Below are positions 33,724 to 42,137 of a DNA stretch of 48,170 bases, in pieces. Position numbers and translations under genes: made by a program. The notes beneath the pieces are model-generated. The model worked only from the letters and a program-made list of their open reading frames with translations. It was not told the origin of the DNA and made no database searches. Position 1 is the stretch's first letter. Every line of letters starts with the position of its first letter. Source of the stretch: Streptosporangium canum (lineage in GTDB: Bacteria; Actinomycetota; Actinomycetes; Streptosporangiales; Streptosporangiaceae); the NCBI RefSeq assembly GCF_900113865.1, contig NZ_FOQY01000049.1, forward strand, positions 1-48,170. Direction: 5' to 3'.

Positions 33724-34709
33724 ACGGACCGGTCGTCAGCCTCGAACGGGTGCACGTCGTGCACACCGCGCGCAGCGGCGGGATGTTCAGCCGGGACAAG
33801 GTCCACGCCCTCACCGACGCCACCGTGTCCGTCGGGCGGGGGGAGATCCTCGGCGTCGTCGGGGAGTCCGGCTGCGGCAAGTCCACGCTGGCCAAGGTGG
33901 TGGTCGGCCTTCAGCCGCCCACCTCGGGGACGGTGCGTTTCCGCGGTGACGACCTGTGGTCCATGCCGGCGAAGGCACGGCGCGAGACCTTCGGCACCTC
34001 CGTCGGCATGGTGTTCCAGGACGCCTCCACCGCCCTCAACCCGCGGCTGCCGGTCCGGCGGATCCTGCGCGACCCGCTGGACATCCACCGGCGCGGCACC
34101 GTACGGCAGCGCGAGGAGCGCGTGCGCGACCTGCTCGACCTGGTCGGGCTGCCCGGTCACACCGCCGACGCGCTGCCCGGCCGCCTCTCCGGCGGCCAGC
34201 GCCAGCGGGTCGCCGTGGCCCGGGCCCTGGCGCTCGAACCCCAGGTGATCGTCGCCGACGAGCCCACCAGCGCCCTCGACGTCTCGGTCCGCGCCCAGGT
34301 GCTCAACCTGCTGGTCGACCTGCGCGCGAGCCTGGGGCTGGGCCTCGTCTTCATCTCCCACGACATCCAGACCGTCCGCTACCTCGCCGACCGGATCGCG
34401 GTCATGTACCTCGGCCGCGTGGTCGAGGAGGGCCCGGCCGCCGAGGTGGCGGGCGAGGCCCGCCATCCCTACACACGTGCGCTGTTCTCGGCCACCCCGA
34501 GCCTGCTCGACGGAGCCGAGCGGATCGTGCTGACCGGCCCGGTGCCGTCGGCGACCCGCCCGCCGTCGGGCTGCCCGTTCCGCACCCGTTGCTGGAAGGC
34601 CACAGACGAGTGCTCGGCGCAGTTCCCGCCGAGCACGCCGGCAGGCCGGGAGAGCGGGCACTCCTGGCACTGCGTCCATCCCGAACCCCTCCTGAGGAGC
34701 ATTCCGTGA
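33720..34709 (+). CDS. ABC importer ATPase (DppF-like)
   Basis: A 329-residue ATPase with Walker A GESGCGKST, Q-loop FQDASTALNPR, signature LSGGQRQRVA, Walker B VIVADEPTSALD and H-switch SHD, plus the C-terminal oligopeptide-transporter ATPase extension with CPFRTRCWKATDEC. The TTG at 33720 overlaps the previous stop and follows GGAGG. It forms the nucleotide-binding pair with the ATPase half at 32146-33723 for the family-5 importer. Confidence 0.93.
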   Translation: MNGPVVSLERVHVVHTARSGGMFSRDKVHALTDATVSVGRGEILGVVGESGCGKSTLAKVVVGLQPPTSGTVRFRGDDLWSMPAKARRETFGTSVGMVFQDASTALNPRLPVRRILRDPLDIHRRGTVRQREERVRDLLDLVGLPGHTADALPGRLSGGQRQRVAVARALALEPQVIVADEPTSALDVSVRAQVLNLLVDLRASLGLGLVFISHDIQTVRYLADRIAVMYLGRVVEEGPAAEVAGEARHPYTRALFSATPSLLDGAERIVLTGPVPSATRPPSGCPFRTRCWKATDECSAQFPPSTPAGRESGHSWHCVHPEPLLRSIP

Positions 34710-35635
34710 GTCCCCGAGAGCCCCGCTTCAGCGGCGTCGTCCCTCCGCTCGTCACCCCCCTGACGCCGGACGGAGAGGTCGACGCGCCGTCGCTGGAGCG
34801 GCTGGTCGAGTTCCTGGTCGAGGCCGGCGTCACCGGCCTGTTCGCGCTGGGCAGCTCCGGCGAGGCCGCCTTCCTCACCGACGCCCGGCGCGACAGGGCG
34901 CTGGAGGTCGTGGTGCGGGCGGCCGCGGGCCGGGTCCCCGTGCTCGCGGGATGCATCGAGACGACGACCGCCCGCGTGATCGAGAGGGCCGAGGTCGCCG
35001 CCAAGCTCGGCGCCGACGCGACCGTGGTGACCGCGCCCTTCTACACCCGCATCCACCCGCTGGAGGTCGACCGCCACTTCCGGGCGGTCCGGGCCGCGGT
35101 CGACCTGCCGATGTTCGCCTACGACGTGCCGGTGTCGGTGCACACCAAGCTCGCCGTCGACCAGGTGCTGGCGCTGGCCGCCGACGGGGTCATCGACGGC
35201 CTCAAGGACTCCAGCGGCGACGACGTCGGCTTCCGCCAGGTGGTGCTCGGCGCCGCCGGCCTGCCGGGCTTCTCGGCGCTGACCGGCCACGAGGTCGTCG
35301 TCGACGCGATGATGCTCGCCGGGGCGGACGGCGCGGTGCCGGGTCTGGGCAACGTCGACCCGCACGGCTACGTGCGCCTGGTCCGGGCCTGCGCCGAGGG
35401 CCGCTGGGCGGACGCCAAGGCCGAGCAGGACCGGCTGACCCGGCTGTTCCGCATCGTCGACGCCGCCTCCCCGAAGACCGCGGGCGGCAGCACGAGGGGG
35501 GGCGGCGCGTTCAAGACGGCGCTCGCCCTGCGCGGTGTCATCGCGAGCTCGGCCGTCTCGCCGCCCATGCGCGAGCTGACCGCCGACGAGACCCGTGTCG
35601 TGGCCTCCCACCTGGACGAGGCCGGTCTCCTGTGA
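34706..35635 (+). CDS. nanA: N-acetylneuraminate lyase / DHDPS-family aldolase
   Basis: A 309-residue class I aldolase of the DapA family. ALGSSGEAAFLT is the GTTGE-like loop, Tyr in AYDVPVS (about residue 139) is the proton relay and Lys in GLKDSSGD (about 167) forms the Schiff base. In lyases of this group the products are ManNAc and pyruvate. Assignment as NanA rather than DapA rests on the following NanK- and NanE-like genes and the importer in front. GTG 34706 overlaps the previous stop. Confidence 0.8.
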   Translation: MSPREPRFSGVVPPLVTPLTPDGEVDAPSLERLVEFLVEAGVTGLFALGSSGEAAFLTDARRDRALEVVVRAAAGRVPVLAGCIETTTARVIERAEVAAKLGADATVVTAPFYTRIHPLEVDRHFRAVRAAVDLPMFAYDVPVSVHTKLAVDQVLALAADGVIDGLKDSSGDDVGFRQVVLGAAGLPGFSALTGHEVVVDAMMLAGADGAVPGLGNVDPHGYVRLVRACAEGRWADAKAEQDRLTRLFRIVDAASPKTAGGSTRGGGAFKTALALRGVIASSAVSPPMRELTADETRVVASHLDEAGLL

Positions 35636-36378
35636 CCCTGGTCGTCGGCGTGGACATCGGCGGGACGAAGACCTCCGCCGGGCTGGTCGACTCCTCCGGC
35701 ACCCTGCTGGCCGTACGGACGCTGCCGACCCCGGCGGCGCAGGGGCCGGCAGCGGTTCTGGACACCGCCGCCGGCCTGGTCGCCGAGGTCGCGTCGGGGG
35801 CGGGGGGCGTCACGGCGGTGGGCGTCGGCAGCGCGGGGGTGGTGGACCCGCGGCGCGGTGTGATCGTCTCGGCCACCGGCGCCATCGCCGGATGGGCGGG
35901 CACCGACCTGCGCGGCGAGGTGTCCCGCAGGCTCGGCCTGCCGGTCACGGTCGGCAACGACGTGCACGCGCACGCGCTCGGCGAGCAGTGGCGTGGCGCC
36001 GCCGCCGGCTACGCCGACGTGCTGCTGGTGGCCGTGGGCACCGGGATCGGCGCCTCCGTCGTCCTCGGCGGGCGGGTGCTGCGCGGCGCGCACTCCGTGG
36101 CCGGTCACGCCGGTCACGTGCCCGCCGCGGCGGCGGCCGGACGGCCCTGCCCGTGCGGTGGGCACGGGCACGTCGAGGCGGTCGCCTCCGGCCCCGCCCT
36201 GCTCGCGGAGTACCGCGCCCGCGCCGCGGCCGCAGTGTCGGGACTGGCCGATGTCGCCCGTCTCGCCGCGCAGGGCGATCGGATCGCCGTCTCCGTCCTG
36301 GCCGGGGGAGCGGCCGCGCTCGGCGGCGACGCCGCCCTGCTCGGCGCCGCCCGGATGGCCCTGGAGGTGGCCGGATGA
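35632..36378 (+). CDS. nanK: ROK sugar kinase (N-acetylmannosamine kinase-like), internally shortened
   Basis: A 248-residue ROK kinase, where ~300 is normal. The start (VGVDIGGTKTSAGLVD), the sugar-binding VGNDVHAHALGE and the zinc motif region CPCGGHGHVEA are intact. After SVLAGGAA the chain jumps to ALGGDAALLGAARMA, the very C-terminus. The ~50-70 residue segment with the second phosphate/adenosine motif (normally around VVVGGG) is missing. The predicted role is phosphorylation of ManNAc released by NanA, but activity is doubtful. GTG overlaps the nanA stop, and the stop overlaps nanE. Confidence 0.8.
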   Translation: MTLVVGVDIGGTKTSAGLVDSSGTLLAVRTLPTPAAQGPAAVLDTAAGLVAEVASGAGGVTAVGVGSAGVVDPRRGVIVSATGAIAGWAGTDLRGEVSRRLGLPVTVGNDVHAHALGEQWRGAAAGYADVLLVAVGTGIGASVVLGGRVLRGAHSVAGHAGHVPAAAAAGRPCPCGGHGHVEAVASGPALLAEYRARAAAAVSGLADVARLAAQGDRIAVSVLAGGAAALGGDAALLGAARMALEVAG

Positions 36379-37112
36379 GCCCCGCTGGACAGCCCGGTCC
36401 GGACGCCGGCCGAGGTGGTGCCGTGAACGCGCTGCTCGCCGCGGTGCGGGGCCGGGCCATCGTGTCCTGCCAGGCCTACCCCGGTGAGCCGATGCGTGAC
36501 GCCGACACGATGTGCCGCGTGGCTCAGGCGGCCGCGGCCGGTGGGGCGGCGGGCATCCGCGCCCAGGGGCCGGAGGACCTGCGCCGGATACGGGCCGCGC
36601 TGGACCTCCCCCTCATCGGCCTGTGGAAGGACGGCGCGGACGACGTCTTCATCACCCCGACGATCGAGCACGCCTTCGAGGTCGCCGCGGCCGGTGCCGA
36701 CATCGTGGCACTCGACGGCACCGGCCGCCCCCGTCCCGACGGCCGAACCCTCGCGCAGACCGTCCGGGCGGTGCACGAGCACACCGGCAGGCTCGTCATG
36801 GCCGACGTCTCCACCTACGACGAGGGCGTCGCCGCGGCCGACGCGGGAGCCGACCTCGTGGGGACGACGCTCGCCGGCTACACGCCGTACTCGCGCGGCG
36901 GCCCCGGACCGGACCTCGACCTGGTCGGCAGGCTCTCCCGCGACCTGCCCGTCCCGGTGATCGCCGAAGGTCGCATCCACACCACCGAGCAGGCCGCCGA
37001 GGCGATCCGGCGGGGAGCGCACGCGGTCGTCGTCGGCACCGCCATCACCCACCCGACGAGCATCACCCGCTGGTTCGCGCGGGCGATCGGCGACGCCTGC
37101 CCGCCCGGGTGA
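36375..37112 (+). CDS. nanE: N-acylglucosamine-6-phosphate 2-epimerase
   Basis: A TIM-barrel NanE of 245 residues from ATG 36375 (overlapping the nanK stop), or 229 from GTG 36423. It has AIVSCQAYPGEPM, GAAGIRAQGPEDLRRIRAAL, FITPTIEHAFEVAAAGADIVALD with the catalytic region, and MADVSTYDEGVAAADAGADLVGTTLAGYT. It converts ManNAc-6-P to GlcNAc-6-P. It is the best specific marker that this operon is for sialic acid, and the last gene of the operon. Confidence 0.92.
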   Translation: MSPAGQPGPDAGRGGAVNALLAAVRGRAIVSCQAYPGEPMRDADTMCRVAQAAAAGGAAGIRAQGPEDLRRIRAALDLPLIGLWKDGADDVFITPTIEHAFEVAAAGADIVALDGTGRPRPDGRTLAQTVRAVHEHTGRLVMADVSTYDEGVAAADAGADLVGTTLAGYTPYSRGGPGPDLDLVGRLSRDLPVPVIAEGRIHTTEQAAEAIRRGAHAVVVGTAITHPTSITRWFARAIGDACPPG

Positions 37113-37122
37113 CCGGCCGTGG

Positions 37123-38583
37123 CTACGGGGCCGGTCGGGTACCCCCGTCCGCCGGGCCGGCCGGTCGCCCGGCCCGCCTGAAGAAGGCGGCCACCGCGTA
37201 GGGGTCGACGGGGTCGGTGAGCAGGGCGAGCATCTCGTCCCTGCGCGCCGGGTCCACCTTGAACGGGTGGCCGAACACGTGCGGGCCCTCCCCGTCGCCC
37301 AGCAGTCTGGTCAGCATCAGGTCGCCGGGCAGGGCCTGCCGGGGGAGGAGCTCGTCGGTCAGCGTCACCGGGCCCTTCCCGCCGTCCGTCACGTCGCGCA
37401 GGGTGATCTCTCCGGCGACGTCGAGGACCTCCCACAGGCGCAGCGGCGTCCTGCGCCAGGACTCCAGCAGCTCCGCCTCGTCGTCGCGCAGCCACTCGCT
37501 CCGCGCGTCCAGGAACTCGCCGACGACGTCGTTCTCGAACAGCGCCAGGTCGGCGAGGGCGGGCTCGGCCACCCGGATGCTCAGCGCGACCAGGTCGTCG
37601 ATCAGCCGCCTGCGGGCCGGGCGGTAGCCGTAGGCGAGCAGCTGCCGGAACAGGTGCGCGGCCCGCGCCGGCAGCGGATCGGCCGGGTTGGTACGGCACG
37701 CGGCGTATTCGGCCGCGTCCTGCTCGGCCGGGGCCAGCCCCGGGGCGAGGGAGAGCACCTCGTCGATGAGCCCGGACGCCTCGAACGAGCGGCCCTCGCC
37801 CTCGGCCGACCTGGCGATCAGCAGCAGCGCGGCCGGTTCGGTGCGGGGGAGCGCCTCGATCAGGGCGGGGCCGAGCGGCTCGCGCTCCACCTCGTCGGCG
37901 ATCCTGGCGAGGACCGCCTCCGAGCGCGACAGGTAGGTGATCGCCTTGGACAGGTCGCCGCCCTCGTCGTAGGTGCGCAGCGCGCTGCGGACCAGGGCCA
38001 GCCTGATGACGTCCAGCGGGGCCAGGTCGACGACCGACTCGGTGTCCCACGGAGCGCCCACGATGCCGGCCCGGCCGCCCCGCAGCTCCAGCGAGGCCTC
38101 GCGCAGCAGCGGGGCCAGCGGCGGGAGCGGATCGGCGAAGGTCTCGGGGGCCTTCATCAGCAGGTCGAGGACCACCACGTCGATCGGGACGCCGGGGGCG
38201 GGCTCCAGCCCCTCGGCGAAGGCCCGCAGGGCGTCCAGTGCCTGCTCGCCGAACTCCTGGACGACCCGGATCGCCCGCTCCGCGGGGAAATCGGTCAGGT
38301 CCGCGATCGACAGCTCCAGCGCGCCCCCGCGCAGCCGCAGCGCGACCACGTCCTCCGGCTCCACCCCCGCCAGCCAGCCGCCGGGTCCCGTCAGGGACGG
38401 CTCGCCCGCCTCGACCACGGTGCGCACCAGGCCGCCACCGGCAAGGGGGATCCCGTCGCCGTCGGCCAGCCGCGCCCACAGCCGCAGGTCGTCGACGGCC
38501 GCCAGCGCACCGGCCGTCAGCTCGGCCCGGGTGACCAGGTGCGTCAGCACCGCGCCCTCGCTCAACCTCAGAAGCTCGCTCAT
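37123..38583 (-). CDS. Uncharacterised actinobacterial protein
   Basis: A 486-residue acidic protein with no domain I recognise. N-terminal third: beta-rich (GGLVRTVVEAGEPSLTG, VVALRLRGGALELSIADL). Middle: helical, Leu/Ala-rich with TPR-like periodicity (residues ~230-390). C-terminus: a small beta domain with PRQALPGDLMLTRLLGDGEG and a conserved-looking AFFRRAGRP tail. Complete-looking with an ATG start, no signal peptide and no membrane segment. It is convergent with nanE and probably transcribed alone. Confidence 0.75.
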   Translation of the reverse strand: MSELLRLSEGAVLTHLVTRAELTAGALAAVDDLRLWARLADGDGIPLAGGGLVRTVVEAGEPSLTGPGGWLAGVEPEDVVALRLRGGALELSIADLTDFPAERAIRVVQEFGEQALDALRAFAEGLEPAPGVPIDVVVLDLLMKAPETFADPLPPLAPLLREASLELRGGRAGIVGAPWDTESVVDLAPLDVIRLALVRSALRTYDEGGDLSKAITYLSRSEAVLARIADEVEREPLGPALIEALPRTEPAALLLIARSAEGEGRSFEASGLIDEVLSLAPGLAPAEQDAAEYAACRTNPADPLPARAAHLFRQLLAYGYRPARRRLIDDLVALSIRVAEPALADLALFENDVVGEFLDARSEWLRDDEAELLESWRRTPLRLWEVLDVAGEITLRDVTDGGKGPVTLTDELLPRQALPGDLMLTRLLGDGEGPHVFGHPFKVDPARRDEMLALLTDPVDPYAVAAFFRRAGRPAGPADGGTRPAP

Positions 38584-38613
38584 CTGTCCATTGTTCTTGA
38601 CATCCGGACACGA

Positions 38614-38653
38614 CGGCGCCGCCGCCCCTCCGGGAGGAGGGACGGCGGCGCCG
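38614..38653. terminator. Strong hairpin terminator behind streptogrisin-like gene
   Basis: Arms of 18 bp (CGGCGCCGCCGCCCCTCC and its partner) pair at 17 positions around the loop GGGA. It is just past the stop of the minus-strand protease gene and ahead of the next minus-strand gene. Confidence 0.8.
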
Positions 38654-38662
38654 GTGAGACGG

Positions 38663-39490
38663 TCAGGGCCTGGTCAGACCCAGGGTGTAGGAGCCCGAGC
38701 CGCTGTAGGCGTGGACCCGGACGCGGTAGGTGCCCGCGGTGCCGTTGTAGGTGAAGGCCTCGTCGGGGTTGGGGGTGGTCCCGCTGGCCACGTCGGTCCA
38801 GGTGGAACCGCTCAGCTTCTGCAGGTAGGCGTCGTAGTCGGTGCCGTTCGGGCCGTCCAGGCAGATGCGCTGCACGCCCGCCCCGGCGGTGTAGCCGGTG
38901 CTGCTCGGCTGGTAGCCGTTCTGGTTGGAGGCCAGCGAGCCGTTGTAGGTGTTCTGGTAGCCGGTGCAGCCGGTCGGCGGGTTACCGCCCCCGGTGACCA
39001 GGGTGAGCCCGTAGACCTGCAGGATCTCGTTGATCGGCTGGAAGTAGGTCGTGCCGCCGGAGGAGCAGTTGCCCGATCCGCCGGAGGTGACGCCCTGGGC
39101 CTGGCTGCCGGAGATGTAGGAGCCGCCGGAGTCGCCGGGCTCGGCGCACACGCTGGTACGGCCCAGGCCGGTGATGGTGCCCTCGGGGTAGGTGACGCTG
39201 GCGTTGCGGGCCTGGATGGTGCCGCAGTGCCAGCCGGTGGTCGAGCCGGCCCGGCAGACCGACGAGCCCACGGCCGCGTCGGCCGACCCGCCGACCTGGA
39301 CGATGCCGTTGCTGTAGCCGTTCACGACGCCGACCGGCGTCCAGTTGGAGTTGACCGCGACCCAGGCGTAGTCGTTGCCGGGGAAGGACGAGCCCTGGAA
39401 GGTGCCCTGCGCGACCTGGTTGGAGCCCTTGGTGCCGGCTCCGGTGGTGTCTCCTCGTGTGGGGGGTGCCGCCAACGTAGCGGCGCTCAC
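38663..39490 (-). pseudogene. Streptogrisin-type serine protease (S1E), N-terminally gutted
   Basis: The C-terminal part of a secreted chymotrypsin-fold protease: FPGNDYAWVAVNSNW (catalytic Asp region), CAEPGDSGGSYISG (catalytic Ser), then a Gly-rich linker and a ~95-residue PPC-like beta domain (SSTGYTAGAGVQRICLDGPN). The propeptide and the catalytic His segment (TAGHCG in relatives) are absent. The first ~15 codons appear to be a former 5' leader, since CGAGGAGACACC, which looks like a Shine-Dalgarno, is read through. It cannot be active as it stands. Confidence 0.8.
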
Positions 39491-39550
39491 ACGGGGCGTG
39501 GTTCTATCAATTGCTCCCTATCGTCGCGTTATGGGAAGCGCGCAAGCGCG

Positions 39551-40510
39551 TCATGGGGAGGTGCCGAAGCGGGGGTTGTCGGCCAGCCAGGCGGCGTATC
39601 GCGTGCTGCGCTGTACCGAGTCGGCGTGGGCGGCCTTCGCGTGCTCGACGACCGACGCGGAGACCTGCGTGGCGGCTCCCTCCGGGTGCCAGCCGAGCAG
39701 CTGCCGCCAGCGCAGCGGCGCGTCGGCGAGCGGCACCATCGCGATGCCCGGGGCGGGCTGGAAGGTCGCCTGGCATAGCGCGGCCGCGCGGCCGACCTTG
39801 GCCAGGTGCATGCACGTGCTCACGTCGGTCTCGTAGATGGTCCGGGGCGTGAAGCCCGCACGGGCACAGGCCGTGGCGAAGCAGTCCCCGAAACAGCTGT
39901 CGCCGGGGGCGACCGCCCACTGCTCGCCGGCCAGTTCGGCCAGCGCCACCTCCTTCCGGCCGACCAGCGGATGGTTCTCGTCGAGCAGCACGAAGACGGG
40001 GTCCACCCCCACGGTCAGCCACACCACCGGTCCCTCCACCGGTGGCGGGCTCTCCCCGCAGGCGCCGATGAGCGCGAAGTCGAGCCGGCCGAGCATGACC
40101 ATCGCGGTCAGCTCCTTGGCCGACCAGGAGGTGTAGGTGCTCACCGGCGCCGACGGCCACGCCGTGGCGAGCCGGTCCACCAGGCCGCCCAGGACCGGCC
40201 CGTTGGTGGCGCCCAGCCGGTAGCTGGGGACGTCGCCGCTGGTGTTGGCGAACCGCACCGCCTCTTCCTGCAGCTCCTGGGCGGCGGGCAGCAGCACCAT
40301 CGCCCTGGACAGCACCAGTTCCCCGAGGGGCGTGGGCCGCGCCCCGTTGTGGTCGCGTTCGAATAGAGCTCCCCCGAGCACCCGCTCTATCCGTTTGAGC
40401 TGCGCGGTCAGCGCAGGCTGGGCCAGTCCGAGCTGGGTGGCCGCCTTGGTGACGCTCCCGGCCTCGGCGACCGCGCGCACGATCTTGAGATGTCGGAGCT
40501 CGAGGTCCAT
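39551..40510 (-). CDS. LysR-family transcriptional regulator
   Basis: A 319-residue LTTR with HTH at residues ~1-60 (MDLELRHLKIVRAVAEAGSVTKAATQLGLAQPALTAQLKRIE) and an effector domain holding several cysteines (GDSCFGDCFATACARAG). It lies upstream of the broken protease in the same orientation and divergent from the small proteins at 40648. The target is likely the divergent promoter at 40579-40591 and its own gene. Confidence 0.92.
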   Translation of the reverse strand: MDLELRHLKIVRAVAEAGSVTKAATQLGLAQPALTAQLKRIERVLGGALFERDHNGARPTPLGELVLSRAMVLLPAAQELQEEAVRFANTSGDVPSYRLGATNGPVLGGLVDRLATAWPSAPVSTYTSWSAKELTAMVMLGRLDFALIGACGESPPPVEGPVVWLTVGVDPVFVLLDENHPLVGRKEVALAELAGEQWAVAPGDSCFGDCFATACARAGFTPRTIYETDVSTCMHLAKVGRAAALCQATFQPAPGIAMVPLADAPLRWRQLLGWHPEGAATQVSASVVEHAKAAHADSVQRSTRYAAWLADNPRFGTSP

Positions 40511-40578
40511 ACCGGGAAGGTAAGGCCGTGACGTTATGCCCGCAATGCAAACAAGTCATGAAATCTGACTCAATTTCG

Positions 40579-40591
40579 TGAAATCGTTTCA
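40579..40591. promoter_or_regulatory. LysR box (T-N11-A palindrome)
   Basis: TGAAATCGTTTCA matches the T-N11-A LysR rule, with 5-bp arms around TCG. It lies in an AT-rich 137-bp space between the divergent LysR and small-protein genes. A second TGAAATC half-site is ~20 bases away at about 40558. Confidence 0.55.
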
Positions 40592-40647
40592 ACAGAACGG
40601 GGCGCAGGCGATGTGAGGCGGGGGTGTCACAGGGTAGGCGAGTCTTT

Positions 40648-40884
40648 ATGACGATGGGAATCGACCCGATGGACCTGGCCGAGGACGACCTGCTCCGCGA
40701 GCTGCGGCACCTGCACGCGACCCGTACCGAGACGCTCCTGCACGGCTCCGCCGACGCGCTCGCCAACCACACCACGCGGACCGAGGAGCTGGAGGGGGAG
40801 TACCTGCGCCGCCACCCCGAGCGGGACGTCGATCCCGAACGGCTGCGCGACGGCGCGCGCCGGCGCCAGGGGGCGGGATCATGA
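40648..40884 (+). CDS. Small helical protein (DUF6158-like)
   Basis: A 78-residue charged helical protein: DLAEDDLLRELRHLHATRTETLLHG then ANHTTRTEELEGEYLRRHPERDVDPERL. It matches a small actinobacterial family of unknown role often placed beside a small HTH protein. ATG 40648 is used (GTG 40624 and ATG 40654 are alternatives). Its stop overlaps the next ATG (ATGA). Confidence 0.78.
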   Translation: MTMGIDPMDLAEDDLLRELRHLHATRTETLLHGSADALANHTTRTEELEGEYLRRHPERDVDPERLRDGARRRQGAGS

Positions 40885-41117
40885 ACGAGCGCCCCGACGT
40901 CCAGGCCCTGTCGGGAGTGGACACCGACGTCTACGAGGCGGTGTCCGGGCTCGCGGTGCAGGGCCGGAGGGCGACGGTCGCCGAGGTGGCCCACGCGACG
41001 GACCTGCCGGAGGAGACGGTACGGCGCAGCCTCGACGGGCTGACCGAGGCCGGCTGGCTGAAGGCCGCCGGGACCGCCTACGTCCTCGGCCCCCACGGCT
41101 GGGGGCTGGAATACTGA
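40881..41117 (+). CDS. Small winged-helix protein
   Basis: A 78-residue protein with one winged HTH: TVAEVAHATDLPEETVRRSLDGLTEAGWLKAAGTAYVLG. It is coupled to the upstream DUF6158-like gene by ATGA overlap. It may be a DNA-binding partner or a regulator; target unknown. Confidence 0.75.
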   Translation: MNERPDVQALSGVDTDVYEAVSGLAVQGRRATVAEVAHATDLPEETVRRSLDGLTEAGWLKAAGTAYVLGPHGWGLEY

Positions 41118-41158
41118 GCGCCGGAGGCGCTCCGGCCTCCACGGGCGACGGCGCCGAT

Positions 41159-41287
41159 GTGCGTGCCGTCCGGCGCGAGGACCTGGTGGCCCCCCTGCTG
41201 GGCTGCGGCCTCACCTTCGCGATCGGCCGCCTGCCGGGCCACATGGCGATCACGGACGCCCGGGACGACCGCTTCCGGTTCCCGTGA
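41159..41287 (+). CDS. Possible small protein of unknown kind
   Basis: A 42-codon frame from GTG 41159, ending FRFP. The sequence VRAVRREDLVAPLLGCGLTF and IGRLPGHMAITDARDD looks protein-like and runs in frame back to just after the winged-helix stop, but no Shine-Dalgarno is evident. It could be the tail of a lost gene. It overlaps the 3' end of the opposite-strand kinase gene. Confidence 0.3.
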   Translation: MRAVRREDLVAPLLGCGLTFAIGRLPGHMAITDARDDRFRFP

Positions 41288-41888
41288 GCGCGGCCGCCTG
41301 CCCTTCCAGGGGCGGCGCGCCGAGGCGGTTGTCGATCTCGGTGTACGGCACGGCGGGCGGTTCGTCCACCCGGATCGCCCGCAGATACTCCTCGAAGCGG
41401 GCCAGCTTCCCCGCGTCCCTGGTGAGCCCCCTCCGCTCCAGCCTGGCCCGCAGGGTGGGGCCGTCCGATCGGATCCAGAGCAGGTGGACCGGTGGCCCGC
41501 CCAGCTCGTCCACCCAGCGCTTCCAGCGCGCCGCGTCGTGCACCTGGCCGGTGAACGGCCCGTCGAGCATCACCGGGCAGCCGTGGGAGCGGATCTGCCG
41601 GGCGAGCGCGGTCAGCCCGGCGTACTCGTGCCGCTTTACGTGCCGGTCATACCAGGGGCCTTCGCGTTCTCCCTGGTCCCGGCCGTGGGCCCGCAGGGTG
41701 GCCGCCACGAACCCGCCGTAGGCGGTGTCCTTGTCAAGCAGCGCGGGCACCGGGTCCAGCCGGGCCAGCAGCGCCGCCGCCACGGTCGACTTGCCCGCCC
41801 CCGGCGGCCCGCTCACCACCCACAATGCCCCCGGTCCCGTCATGTCCCGGCCGGGGCCTCCGTCCTCGGGGACCCTCAGTCCTGCCAT
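41250..41888 (-). CDS. P-loop kinase-like ATPase
   Basis: A protein of up to 212 residues with Walker A SGPPGAGKST near residue 26, a DKDTAYGGFV substrate segment, VMLDGPF as Walker B-like strand, and the lid RLERRGLTRD. It belongs to the AAA_33/zeta-toxin-like/small-molecule-kinase group; substrate unknown. The start is 41888 or, more conservatively, ATG 41843 (MTGPGALWVVSG). No toxin-antitoxin partner is visible. Confidence 0.8.
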   Translation of the reverse strand: MAGLRVPEDGGPGRDMTGPGALWVVSGPPGAGKSTVAAALLARLDPVPALLDKDTAYGGFVAATLRAHGRDQGEREGPWYDRHVKRHEYAGLTALARQIRSHGCPVMLDGPFTGQVHDAARWKRWVDELGGPPVHLLWIRSDGPTLRARLERRGLTRDAGKLARFEEYLRAIRVDEPPAVPYTEIDNRLGAPPLEGQAAALTGTGSGRPGRP

Positions 41889-41942
41889 GCGGTTCCCGCG
41901 GGGCCTCCGCCACCTGGCACCGGTGTCCTCGTCATGCGCCCA

Positions 41943-41994
41943 TTCTTACCGGAAAGAGGATGCCGACCTTCTTACCGGAAAGAGGATGTCGACC
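41943..41994. repeat. 26-bp tandem duplication
   Basis: Two adjacent 26-bp copies (41943-41968, 41969-41994) with one difference. Each starts TTCTTACCGG. It sits directly behind the 3' end of the truncated permease gene and ahead of the kinase gene. Confidence 0.95.
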
Positions 41995-41996
41995 GA

Positions 41997-42137
41997 TCAT
42001 CCCTTGAGCCCCGAGCGGGAGATTCCCTCGATCACCCAGCGCTGGGCGACGAGGTAGAGCACGATCACCGGCAGGCTGGCGATCACCGCACCGGCCATCA
42101 GGAGGTCGTAGCGGATGTTGTTGGCGCCCTGGAGTTC
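41997..42137 (-). pseudogene. Sugar ABC permease (MalG-type), C-terminal remnant
   Basis: The last ~46 residues of a CUT1 carbohydrate permease: LQGANNIRYDLLMAGAVIASL then YLVAQRWVIEGISRSGLKG and stop. These are the last helix and terminal segment of MalG/LacG-like proteins. The remaining ~230 residues are replaced by the 5'-truncated IS630 transposase in the opposite orientation. Confidence 0.8.

Noticed and set aside
41250..41888. Zeta-toxin of a toxin-antitoxin system
   Set aside because: The P-loop kinase fold is similar, but no epsilon-type antitoxin gene lies next to it.
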